Below are positions 1 through 10,428 of a DNA stretch of 64,000 bases, piece by piece; the first letter of the stretch is position 1; the number at the start of each line of letters is the position of its first letter. The translations under genes and the position numbers were made by a program. Origin of the DNA: Adenanthera pavonina (taxonomy: Eukaryota; Streptophyta; Magnoliopsida; Fabales; Fabaceae). Below the pieces are notes generated by a model. That model was not told the origin of the DNA, searched no databases, and saw nothing but the letters and a program-made list of their open reading frames with translations. The DNA lies in NCBI GenBank assembly GCA_026686845.1, contig JAIVEN010000007.1, positions 36,019,001-36,083,000 on the forward strand, in the 5' to 3' direction.

Positions 1-1095
1 GGCTTGTATGACTCTGGTGACAAAGAGTTGCTTGGTTCTGAATATGTTGCAGCAAAACCTTTGCCCTAGGATTAGAATCTCCTCCACTGGAGAATTTTGG
101 TACTGAAGAGCCTTTTCTTTGACATTCATTGAGAACTGCATCCTCATTTTACAAACTTGCTCTTCTTTGTCTCTGAGATGAAACTGGTTGTTCACAGATT
201 CTGAGGTCTGTATTGCCAAGCTTCCCATGACATCGAGGGCGAATTCAAGGACATTGACATGGTGGGGAATGTGATGCCCAGCCAACTTGAGCCTAACCTC
301 AAGAAGATTCAATGACCCATTATGCATGACAAATCCATCTGAAAGCAAAACAAGTTGATCGACTAGCTGTAAAATCCGAAATCCAGGTTGGTGAATGGTT
401 AAAACAATAGTCTTGCCTTGATTAAATGCCATTAATCTGAGCAATGAGACTATGTTCAGCGCAGATGCTGAATCCAACCCTGAAGTTGGTTCATCAATCA
501 AAATAACTGCAGGGTCGTGAACCAAATCAACTCCAATGGAAACTCTTCGCCTTTCCCCACCTGATATGCCATGGTTTGATGATCCACCATGACCACTACC
601 AATTCTTGAATCTGCAATGTGATCCAACCCAAGCTCCTTCATCAGCTCTGCAACTCTTGCAGCAGCCACTTTTCTCCCACCAGGAAGCCTCAGAAGTGCA
701 CTATACATGAGTGTTTCTCTAACTGTGAGTGAAGGGAACAAAGTGTCTTCTTGTGTGACATACCCAGATGTTCTTCTAAATTGGTTCGAGTCCATAGGCC
801 TATGATTGACCAGCACTTGCCCTGAAATCTCACATGGGGATAATCTCCCTGCAAGAATCTGTAGCAGCGTTGTCTTTCCAGCTCCACTAGGACCTCCAAT
901 AACAGTAAGCTCGCTAGGTCTCGCCTCGCAGTTCACATCTTTCAAGATATACTTAGCACCTCTCCTTGGACTTGAACCAAAGCAAATGCTTCTGAATTCA
1001 TCAAGCTGGCTGCATAATCTGCATGACAAGTTCTTGGTCGCTATTCTATATGGGGTTTTTCTGGGACATGAAATTGGCTTGAATGGTGATCCCAT
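1..1095 (-). CDS. ABCG10: ABC transporter G family half-transporter (ABCG10-like), 5' part, truncated by window edge
   Basis: Membrane half-size ABC (WBC-type) transporter; only the N-terminal nucleotide-binding half lies in the window. The frame is open from the ATG at 1093-1095 to base 1, 365 codons with no stop or intron. I see Walker A GPSGAGKTT near residues 67-75, a signature ISGGERRRVSIG near 175-186, a Walker B/D-loop stretch VILIDEPTSGLDSAS, and the switch histidine in TIHQPGFRIL. The order NBD then membrane domain is diagnostic of the G subfamily. The text ..ILGQRFCCNIFRTKQLFVTR at the edge matches the linker before the first membrane helix in Arabidopsis ABCG10 as I remember it. 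The close match to ABCG10 (PMDSNQFRRTSGYVTQEDTLFP region) makes the subfamily call firm; the paralogue (ABCG5/8/10) is less certain. Members of this clade have no intron in the coding region. The transported substrate cannot be told from this part. Confidence 0.93.
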   Translation of the reverse strand, partial: MGSPFKPISCPRKTPYRIATKNLSCRLCSQLDEFRSICFGSSPRRGAKYILKDVNCEARPSELTVIGGPSGAGKTTLLQILAGRLSPCEISGQVLVNHRPMDSNQFRRTSGYVTQEDTLFPSLTVRETLMYSALLRLPGGRKVAAARVAELMKELGLDHIADSRIGSGHGGSSNHGISGGERRRVSIGVDLVHDPAVILIDEPTSGLDSASALNIVSLLRLMAFNQGKTIVLTIHQPGFRILQLVDQLVLLSDGFVMHNGSLNLLEVRLKLAGHHIPHHVNVLEFALDVMGSLAIQTSESVNNQFHLRDKEEQVCKMRMQFSMNVKEKALQYQNSPVEEILILGQRFCCNIFRTKQLFVTRVIQA

Positions 1096-3051
1096 TGTGT
1101 GTTTGTGTGCATGCAAAGTGATAGAGGAATGAAAGTGTAGTATCTGAGACTAAGATATGTGAAGAAAACGAAGAGGCATAGGAAGAGAGGGAGATGAGCT
1201 AACACACCAAACTGTGTGCAAGTTACTCAAGTTAACGAAGCCAGCGTCGATTTTTTGAATGAATGGGCTCATTATGAAGTTTTGGACATGAGAATTGACT
1301 TGGGCTCTGCCTTCTACTTCTTATTGGTTCGTAGAATATACGAGAAGAGTTTTTCAAGTTGAAGTGCCTTAAGAAACCAGAGAAAGAACGAAAGAGTATG
1401 CTTGGGAAGTTTTTTCTTGGTGAGCAGAACATGACTGTGTAGGTTCAGTGTTTGGTTGCCCCCACCATATCTATTCTTAAGACAGCTCAGAGTTAGGTTG
1501 ATAAGAGATGCAAATTACGAAATACAGTTTTACAAGTTAGCATCAATTTTTTTAATTGTTAATATGTTAATTAAATCATGCTTAACCTGTTCGCCTCTCT
1601 ATTTTGGTGAGTAAACCTTTAAAAAGATATATTTATTAATAGTTGATGATGTATTCTAGAGGGTCAAATTAATTAGACTGACCTATATGACCATGAACAT
1701 CCTCAATTCCTCATTACAACCAAAATCGCAAGGCGAAAGGCAAGAAAATGTCTCCAATAATAAACACACAAAGTAATCATATAAATATAGTTCTTCAAAT
1801 GAACTCAATTTAATAAGTTGAATTGAACTAACATCTAATAATAATAGTATAAGATAGATTGTAATTTTCATTTTTTTAAAGGTAGATTATTTAAATTTCA
1901 TTCGTTTGATGTGCTGGTTAAATGCGATGGCCCCTCTAACTGACAGTACGCTAAACTCGGACTTTTAATTACATGTTGATCTATTTTAAATTTAAATCTA
2001 TAATATTTATCAATGTTCACTATCTCCTTGGCCCCAGAAAAATATCTCCAATCACCTTTTTTTTTATATAAAATATGTCCAAAAACCTTTTACTTTTATC
2101 AAGGTATGTTTGAGATGGATCACATAAGAAAATGAAATACTTTTATCAAGGTATTGTTCTAGCGATTTTTTAAAAATGAAGTAAAAATGATAGAGGATGA
2201 CTTTCGAAACCATTTCCTATCATCTAGAATCTCAACCAATGTTGCTTGGGTTGAATAGCATTTTGAACCTTATGGAGGACCTGATCTGATTTGATTGTAG
2301 ATTAATCGATGAGAATGAAATGAAATATTTTATAAAAGAAAAGAAAATAATGAAATGAAATCAATCACTTGTTTAATAATAATTATACAAAAAACCGTTA
2401 GAATCACATTTTATTTATAAAAAATATTAAAGAATAATTTTTAAGTCGTTTCATCTTATAAATAATTTTATTTTCTTATTTCCATATATTTCTAAATAAT
2501 ATATATATAATTTGTCATTTCATTTATTGTTATTTTTTTAATCATATAAACTCCAAATAGTTTTATTGGGGAAAAAAACACTCTAAATGGTCCTTTAAGT
2601 CTTAAGTATTATATTCGATATTATAATATATTATCTAATATATATTGTATTTTTCATAATTTATTTTTTTTTCAAATTAATTTTTTCTGCAGATTATTAA
2701 TATATATTTTTCTATAAATTATATATTTATTTTATGAATAAAATTATTTAAATGTTTTTGTTGTTATATTAAAACTAAAATTACAATTTTGTGGAAAAAT
2801 AACTTCTTTATTAAAAAATAAACAAGTTTATAATGTAATAAAGTAAGATAAAGAGTAATTTAAAAAATTATACCATATATTTTTAATAAAAATTGTCATT
2901 GATGTGATTTTTAATTTTTATTATGGGAACGAAAGTTATTATACTTTTACATGATTTTCATTTCAGCCATGAAGATATTAGCCACTATTTACGATATTTC
3001 CCATCAGTTATCAGTTGTTATAATAAATTAGTATAATATAATTTAACATAC
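1096..3051. other. Intergenic region between divergent ABCG10-like and MORF8 genes
   Basis: About 2 kb between the two divergent start codons. The first 350 bases next to the ABCG gene are moderately GC and probably hold its 5' leader and promoter on the minus strand. From about 1500 to 3000 the sequence is extremely AT-rich with poly-A/T runs. No open frame of protein-like composition was seen on either strand, and I recognised no RNA gene or transposon end. Confidence 0.5.
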
Positions 3052-3113
3052 TATAAAGCCCACAAAACCCTTCGGCCCTCTTCATCAGCCTAAACCTTCG
3101 TCAGCTAGGGTTT
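3052..3113 (+). promoter_or_regulatory. Core promoter of MORF8: TATA box, site II-like element and telo-box
   Basis: TATAAAG lies at 3052-3058, about 110 bases before the ATG. It is followed by AGCCCA (reverse of the site II core TGGGCT) and GGCCC. A telo-box-like TAGGGTTTT lies at about 3106-3113. Telo-box plus site II is a known combination in plant genes for organelle and translation functions, which fits the gene downstream. The motifs are seen directly; their activity is inferred. Confidence 0.5.
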
Positions 3114-3165
3114 TTCCAGTGCGAGAAGTGAAGAAGCTCCATCGTTTCTCACTCTATCCACAACG

Positions 3166-5283
3166 ATGGCGACCCAAATCTTCTATCGCACCTTCGCAAA
3201 ATCTCTAGCCTCAGCTTTCTTTTATTCTCGCTCTCTGTCATCCACCATCACCACTACTTCCTCTGCTTCTCTCTCCGTCGCCGCTCGCTCACCCCTTTCT
3301 GCTCTTTCGATCATCCACCGCCTCCGCCCTCTCGCCGTCGCATCTGCTGATATCCGTCGCCGAATCCTTCCGTATCCCTCCTTGCGGACCTTCTCGACCC
3401 GTGCGACTGCCTCTTCGCTCAATGATCCCAACCCCAACTGGTCGAACCGCCCCCCTAAAGAGACCATCTTGCTTGATGGATGTGATTTTGAGCACTGGCT
3501 TGTTGTCATGGAGAAGCCTGAAGGTGATCCCACCAGGGACGATATCATTGATAGCTATATCAAAACTTTAGCTCAAGTGGTGGGCAGGTACGGTCTTTTT
3601 CAATATCCATTTATCTTTACTCTGAGTATGATTTAGCAGTGGACAATTAATTGATCATTTTCCTTAGAATCGCAAATTTAGTTGTTCTGGACTGTTGCGT
3701 GATGCGTTTTATTGAAGTTGAAGGGTCGTGCCTTTTTCCCTTAAATTGGCCAGTTTATGTTAGACTGTTAGCGTTTTATTGCTGCGTATCTATAATCGTA
3801 TACACTTTATTTTAGTTGCCTAATAGATTTCTTGACGATAGAATAGATGGAGCAGTTTTTTCAGGTTATTCATATACACTTCTGTCGTAGTTTTGCAATT
3901 GGAGACTTGTATATTCTTGCCATTGGTGTTCCCACTCCGTAACCTTTATCAAATGTGCAACTGCAGAGGAAGTGAAGCAATTACATGTTGCTTTGTCACG
4001 CTATTCCTCGATATTTAGGAAAAGTATCTTTTTTTTTTACCATTTCTTTAATGACGTTATGTTTTGGCTGGTTCACTCTTGTAGTGAAGAAGAAGCCAGG
4101 ATGAAGATATATTCAGTTTCTACTAGACACTACTATGCATTTGGGGCCCTTGTATCTGAAGAACTTTCCTACAAACTTAAGGGTGAAGAACAATTCTAGA
4201 CATTTTGCCTCTTTTTTTACCCGTAAAAGCAAGGACTTAACTAATCTTATTTTTATATTGCAGAATTGCCCAGAGTTCGGTGGGTCCTTCCTGATTCATA
4301 TCTGGATGTCAAAAACAAAGATTATGGAGGTAAGAACTTTGCCTTTAATTTCTATTGGCTTTTGGATATTGTATGATGTGCGCATTTCTTCCTGCGCTGG
4401 TCAATTCAATATCTCATCATCAACTCTCAAAAATTTGTCAGGATTTACTCTTTATATGATGCCTGAAATCTAGCTAGAATGTAATCTTTTGCATATATTA
4501 TTCTCTTCCTGCCGCATAACTGCAATCACCTCACACTGGAATTTTCCAATTCCCCCTCCAGGTGAACCCTTTATAAATGGGCAAGCAGTTCCTTATGATC
4601 CCAAGTATCATGAAGAGTGGGTAAGGAACAATGCTCGAGCAAATGAAAGGAACAGACGTAATGATAGGCCTCGCAATGCTGATAGGTCAAGAAATTTTGA
4701 GAGGAGGAGGGAAAATATGGGAAACAGAGATATGCAAAGTAGACCTCCTATGCAGAATGCTGGTCCTAACATGGGTCCAGGCAACCCTGGTGCCCCTCCA
4801 AGTCACCCTGGTGGATATCCTCCTAATAACCCAGGTGGATATCCACCTAATAACCAAGGTGGATACCCTTCTAATAACCCTGGTGGATACCCTCCCAGCA
4901 GTCCAGGTGGATTCGCTCCCAACAACCCGGGTGGATTCGCTCCCAACAACCCAAGTGGATTCACTCCCAACAGCCCGGGTGGATTCGCTCCCAACAGCCC
5001 GGGTGGATACTCTCCCAACAATGCAGGTGGATACCCTCCCAACAACCCAGGCGGATACTCTCCCAACAATGCAGGTGGATACCCTCCCAACAACCCAGGC
5101 GGATACCCTCCCAATAATTCAGGATACCCTCCCAGCCAGATGGGTGGAATACCTCCCCATAACATGGGTGGAGGCCCTCCTAACAGTCAGGGCGGCATAC
5201 CAACCAACAACATGGGGACGATGCCATCAAATCAGAACACAGGAGTTCCCCCAAATGCAGGATGGTCTGGTAGAGACTATTAG
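3166..5283 (+). CDS. MORF8: Multiple organellar RNA editing factor 8 (MORF8/RIP1-type)
   Basis: Component of plant mitochondrial and plastid C-to-U RNA editosomes; MORF proteins bind PPR editing factors. Exons 3166-3587, 4085-4182, 4264-4329 and 4562-5283 join in frame at GT-AG borders and give 435 residues. Residues 1-80 are rich in Ser, Arg and Ala, as in a dual mitochondrial/plastid presequence. The MORF domain spans about 88-195, starting NPNWSNRPPKETILLDGCDF and containing MKIYSVSTRHYYAFGALVSE and VRWVLPDSYLDVKNKDYGGE. A basic stretch rich in Arg and Asn (NARANERNRRNDRPRN) follows, then a long Gly-Pro-Asn tail. The core is nearly identical to Arabidopsis MORF8 as remembered, and the Gly/Pro-rich tail separates MORF8 from the shorter MORFs. 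Start is the first ATG after the TATA box and begins MATQ like the family. Confidence 0.95.
4810..5127 (+). repeat. Coding 24-bp tandem repeat (octapeptide GGYPPNNP type) in MORF8
   Basis: About 13 degenerate 24-bp units encode GGYPPNNP, GGFAPNNP, GGYSPNNA and similar octapeptides. Inside the array a higher-order 48-bp unit is present twice back to back (5004-5051 and 5052-5099) with no difference that I could see, which points to recent expansion. The reading frame is kept throughout. Gly/Pro/Asn-rich tails of this kind are usually disordered. Confidence 0.9.
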
Positions 5284-5534
5284 TTTAGCTTCCGCATGAA
5301 ACTAGGATAAGCAAGGCGCAGCTGGTGGGAGTCCATATTCTACTTGAGATGATCAGCATATACTTGTGGCCATGTAGATAATGAAGAATTGTGTCCGAGA
5401 CAGCCTTGGGGTTTATGTCTTGTTTTTGAAAAAAATTGGAAAATTTTTAGTTCTACTTCTCTATCCAATGAATTATGAATCTGTATGTGTAGTGGAATAA
5501 CTCCAAAATTTTTGCAGTTAAGATTATTGTGTTT

Positions 5535-5603
5535 ACTGCATAATTTTTGCAGTTAATTATAACTTTTGTCTTGAGGTTGTGACTTGGACTGCAAATCAGT
5601 CAC
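5535..5603 (+). repeat. 70-bp duplicated segment, copy 1 (uninterrupted)
   Basis: The stretch around TTTTTGCAGTTAATTATAAC, running through TGTGACTTGGACTGCAAATC, is repeated 600 bases downstream. There the same text is split by a 299-bp MITE at the TA after GTGACT. This copy therefore shows the empty target site. Confidence 0.75.
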
Positions 5604-6211
5604 TCCTATTAGAAAAGAAGGGACAAAGAAGGGATGGTCAATGAGAAATCAAATCATACAGAAATGATAAAGGCCGTGGCTCTGAAAATGCTATGAGGTG
5701 CTAGGAAATGGTTGAAGTAGTTGAATAAGAGGATCACTATGATATACCAAAGATGAAAATGATTTATATGATATTATGGATGACTAGTTACGAGACCATT
5801 TCGTTTTTGTAGGTTGGTCTGGATCATTTTGTTTTTGTAGGTTGGTCTGGCCTATTGCTCTCTCCTTGAGCTAAGTGTTTAAAACTGAATTAAATTGAGT
5901 TTAAAACTGAATTAAATTAAGTGAACGGAACCAATTCAAACTTATTAAAATTGAATTCCATTTAAGTTTAGTTTGATTTTTCCCAGTGAGAAAACGATTC
6001 GGTTTGATGCAAGTTTAATTTTGATAGCTTAAAACTGAATTAAATTTGAACCAAACTGATTTTTTTTTACAAAATATATGTAATTATTTTTTAAATGTGC
6101 AAGTAAAGTTCTACAACCTAATATTTAATATAGTTTAACTTTTATTGTGTTGCCTCCATAATTTTTGCAATTAATTATAACTTTTATCTTTTGTCTTGGG
6201 AGTGTGACTTA

Positions 6212-6510
6212 CTCCCTCCAGTCCCTATTATAGGGTGTTATTTAGAAAATTTGTCTGGTCCAAAATATAAGAAGTTAAGTAATAAATTTAATTTTAATCT
6301 CAATTTTGCCCCTATTAAATGCTTTTATTACAAGTCTCAATTAACTTCTCTCTCCTCCTACCATCATTATTAATTTAATGTATTTTTATTCTCTCCTTAA
6401 GGGTAAAATGGGAACGTCAGAATTTTTTTCCATCAATTTTAGACTGTAACCAACTTTTCTTAATCCACGTGTGGTAATTAAAAATATCTTATAATAGGGA
6501 CCGGAGGGAG
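6212..6510. mobile_element. Stowaway-like MITE, 299 bp, TA target duplication
   Basis: Terminal inverted repeats CTCCCTCCAGTCCCTATTAT (left) and ATAATAGGGACCGGAGGGAG (right) match over about 20 bases with one difference. TA dinucleotides at 6210-6211 and 6511-6512 flank the element, as for Tc1/mariner-derived Stowaway elements. The interior is AT-rich and non-coding. The flanks match an uninterrupted paralogous copy at 5535-5603, which supports the borders. Confidence 0.85.
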
Positions 6511-9500
6511 TAGTATGCAAATCAATAACTTATTAACGGTTACTATATCCAGCAAATGTGAAAACCACATAAATTGACCTGAGAAATCTAGGGTTTGTTT
6601 GAATTTATTTTCATGTTCTTTTTGGTGACTCAAGGGGTTACGCCCAATCTATTTTCTAGTTTTATTAAATTATTTTTCAGAATAAACTTTGAAAACAAAA
6701 ACAATTTGTTTTGAAAGTCATATTTAAAATAATAAAATACAATTTGGTTAAAAAAATTAACTTGAAAATAGGTTTTGAGAACATAAAATTAAAATATTTG
6801 TTTGATTTACTTATTTTGTGTAATTTTATTGGGTGAGCACTAAGAGTATTTTCCACTTGACATAAAGCAGGGAAACATATCAGCTTACCTCAAAAAGGGT
6901 TGGCCCACTATAAGCCGGCCAAAAACAGACTAGGCATAGGCCAACCTGTTTTCTGGCAGGTTGGGGACAGGGATTTGTCCAACACATGACTGCCAAAATA
7001 TATTGGCAGGTTAGCCCACTTACCCTCCATATATATATATATATATGTTTCCAATTTTTTTGTCCTTTGAATAATAATATCACAAATTTGAATAATAAAA
7101 AAATAATATAATTTGTTCATAATTAAATTAAAAATAGAAACAATATAAATCACCAATTTACCAAAATACATTAACACATACTAATTATAATTCATGTAAG
7201 TATCACAATTCAACAATATTAAATATCAAGCATAGGGCAATTTCAATTTCAAGTTTTAATATTAAACAAAATGCACATGAAAAAAAAAGTTAATCTAAAG
7301 GGGGGAAAGGGGCTAAACAAGCTAACTCACAGCCCACAGATTAAGCAGTTTGGACTAGAAAAAGATAGTTTTAATATAGGTTCCATTTTTCCCAGTTTAA
7401 GATTGCCATAAAACAGGTTAATTGGGTCAACTCCCGAGTTGAAGTTCGTTTTAACAGTTCTACTTGACAACAGATGACTAATTTCTTCGAGATATAGATG
7501 TCATCAAAGTAAGATTTGTCTCTTCTAATAAAATATTTTCTATGCACATAGTTAGAAATTAAACTCAAGATGATAACATAGTTAAGGGGCCAAATTCCCT
7601 AAGAATATATTTGAGGGGCCCAATTGACTATTTGTTTATTGTTTTGTGCAATTTGATAGACATATTTTTTAGTTATATATTTTCTATCTATATATAATGG
7701 ATAATACAAAAAAAGATTATTTATTGATACTCCTATAGATTTATAAAACATTAAAAATAATAAGTAATAATAATATTAAAAAGCATATATTTGTTCTTAT
7801 TTGGATATAAAGGTGTTTAACCAATTTGGTAACATGGTAGATTTGGTCCTATTCGATATATTAGGTTGGTCATCGGATGGAACTCAAATATGATTATACA
7901 CAGTTTCAGTGTATATAATTTTATTTTTTAAATTTTTTTTATAAATATTAATTAATTTTATATTATTTTTAATACATTATGTGTAATAAATTGAATTTAT
8001 TATTAATATAAATACTTTTAAGATTTCAATCTTTTAATTTTATTTAAATTTTTAATTAATTTCTTAATATTATATAAAAATAATGTATGATTATTGAGTA
8101 TTTGTAATTTCAGAAAATATTATTTTTACCTTAATCTTATTTTTAAGAATATATATTTTAGATAAATGTACTTATATTTTTATCAATAAATAAAATTAAT
8201 TTATTATTTTATTTTTAAATAACTTTTAAAGAATAAGTTAAACTTAGTCTCATGTGCTAGTCAAACCCAACCTAACAAAATCTGTGCACTGGGCAATGGG
8301 TTGACTGACTCGACCAAATCTTTATTCACCCATAATAGTTTTACAGTCTGTTTGGTTTTTAGTTAGTTAAAAATGAATTTTAGTAAAATTGGTTTTATAA
8401 CGTAGTTATGATAAAAATTGATTTTACACTAACATGTTTTTGTTTGGATAATTTATTTGAAAATTGATTTTGACAAAACTCATAATTTTTCTCAAAATTG
8501 AGTTTAAACTCTATCCCATGATTAATTTAATTTTCTTGAACTAAAATTTAATCTTCATTTATCTAATTGGGAATATAGTATATTTGATATAACATTTTCT
8601 TACAGGTCATAATCTATACAAATTAAAATTTTGAAAGGACATTTTGGTCAATAGATAGGAGAAACTTTGTGAAAATTTTATTTTCCTAATTTTTCTAATT
8701 TTTATTGATATATTTTCATCTAATTTTAAAATAAATATAAATAAAAATAAAAAAGTAGAATAGAAAAGTATATCCTTGCTTGCTTATACTGAAACTCCAT
8801 TTTGGGCCAAAAATATTCCTTCAATGACATTGAAAAATTGAATAAGTGTATCTTATTTTTATCAAATCAATGCTCTAAACTTGATTATAATAGTGTTGCG
8901 AAACATACACTTAATAGATACACTATATAGGATAATTATAGAATTATATATTATATTAATTATACTTTGTACTGATAAAAGTAAAACCCTATTATTTATT
9001 AGTCCAAAGTCTCGTAAGCAAAACCCTGCCCCCTCATACTATCAAAAAACCCTGCCTCCTTTTTATTGCTGTGGTGGCCGTACCTCGGCTTTAGTTTAAC
9101 CGCACTTGGCCTTTGACACTCTTATCAATCCCCAGCTGATTGAGTTGCGGATAGTCGATCAAATCTGTTTCAGTTCCACTCTCCGTGGTCCTTCTCCTAT
9201 AGCTCTCCAAATACAGATTCTGGTTATCCTTGGTTTGGAGAATTACCAGTTTGATCATAAAAACCATATGCGCTGTGTGTAAATTTGATCACGGGACATA
9301 TGGGTTTGTTAAAGGTAGTTACTTTGCTTATTTCCTTTTGCATCATTAGATGCTTTTGGCAGAATGCTCTGCATATATTCGTGCACATACGTATTTTGAT
9401 ATATGGGTCCCTTAAGAGGGAAAGAGTGCACTGGGTTTCTGTTGTAAATTTGACGAATTGTTGGAAAGATCATTATGATTGCGATTCAGGTTCTGGCTTT

Positions 9501-10428
9501 TCCTTGAATTTTGCGATTTTGAAATATATATATATATATTAGGTTTATACACCTTCCTAATCAGGACGCTGTGGTTGTAGAAAATTCGAGTTTCTTTCTC
9601 TCCCGTGATAAACAGCTAATAGCTGAACTCGTGTAAGTACCACCCGGCCTTTTTTTTCCAGTCACTGTGATGAGGGAAATCATTAATTGTTGTCTACCTA
9701 ATAGCTGATCCATCAGTCGCTAACCTTAATGATAATCTATGGAAGCGGTAATGGATAGGACCCATGAATACGTATTACGACTATTACGTAGGATTACCTT
9801 TATTATTGTAGCTGTTCAAGGTTATTAGTCATACTGGAATGAACTTGTTCTAGCAGTGTGATGTATTAAGCAGTCAAAGTTATGTGGCAATGCAGAAGTA
9901 AACTAAGCTATGTTGATGCTACCAACTTAATTGGTTTTTAAAAGTTATACAGTGTAAGCCTTGGGGTTTGGAATTTTTAAATCAAAGGTTCTGTGCTTTA
10001 ATTTGGGAGAGTTGACTTCATGTACTGGTTATAGACTTATGGTCTCTAATTTCCATTATACTTTGTTTCTGTTAACTTTGGTTATCTTTGACTGTAATTA
10101 TGTAATATATTGGGGAGTTTTTTTTTTCCTCCCTTTTCTTGGGGGCTCTTTTATATCTAATTTTAGGTGTTCATAGAGGCGTTTGGAATGTTTACATCTT
10201 TAATGGTAGTATTAGAAATTAAGGAGCACTATCTAGCATGTATATTACCTGTGGGAGACTTTTTTTGTTTACATCCACTGATTTGCTTATCATCGGGGCT
10301 TTCTTAAGTTTAAGTGCCTACCTCCACTGTTGTGTCAGATTTTTATGGAATCTTCTAGTCTGCAACAAGTTAATGCACATGCAGTAAAGTATCATCTCGG
10401 TGAAGCTCTAGCCCTGGTAAAGTAGTGC

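Larger units (their letters stand above)
5284..10428. other. Intergenic region: MORF8 3' end, transposon debris, leader of the next gene
   Basis: Bases 5284-5500 probably carry the MORF8 3' UTR. A 70-bp segment at 5535-5603 recurs at 6152-6211 plus 6511-6530. A MITE lies at 6212-6510. At 6880-7030 there is a GC-richer stretch of short inverted GGCC/AACC words of the kind found in hAT ends, but I could not define borders. Bases 7200-8900 are very AT-rich, with no gene seen. Bases 9000-10428 are less AT-rich and probably contain the promoter and a non-coding leader of the gene starting at 10429; a GTGTAAGT at about 9632 could be a leader-intron donor. No tRNA or protein-coding frame was recognised. 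Confidence 0.45.

Noticed and set aside
3222..3548. Minus-strand frames opposite MORF8 exon 1
   Set aside because: Shadow of the GC-richer coding exon; no initiating context or homology.
4803..5165. Minus-strand frame of 120 codons opposite the MORF8 repeat
   Set aside because: It is the mirror translation of the 24-bp repeat; open only because the repeat lacks stops in that frame.
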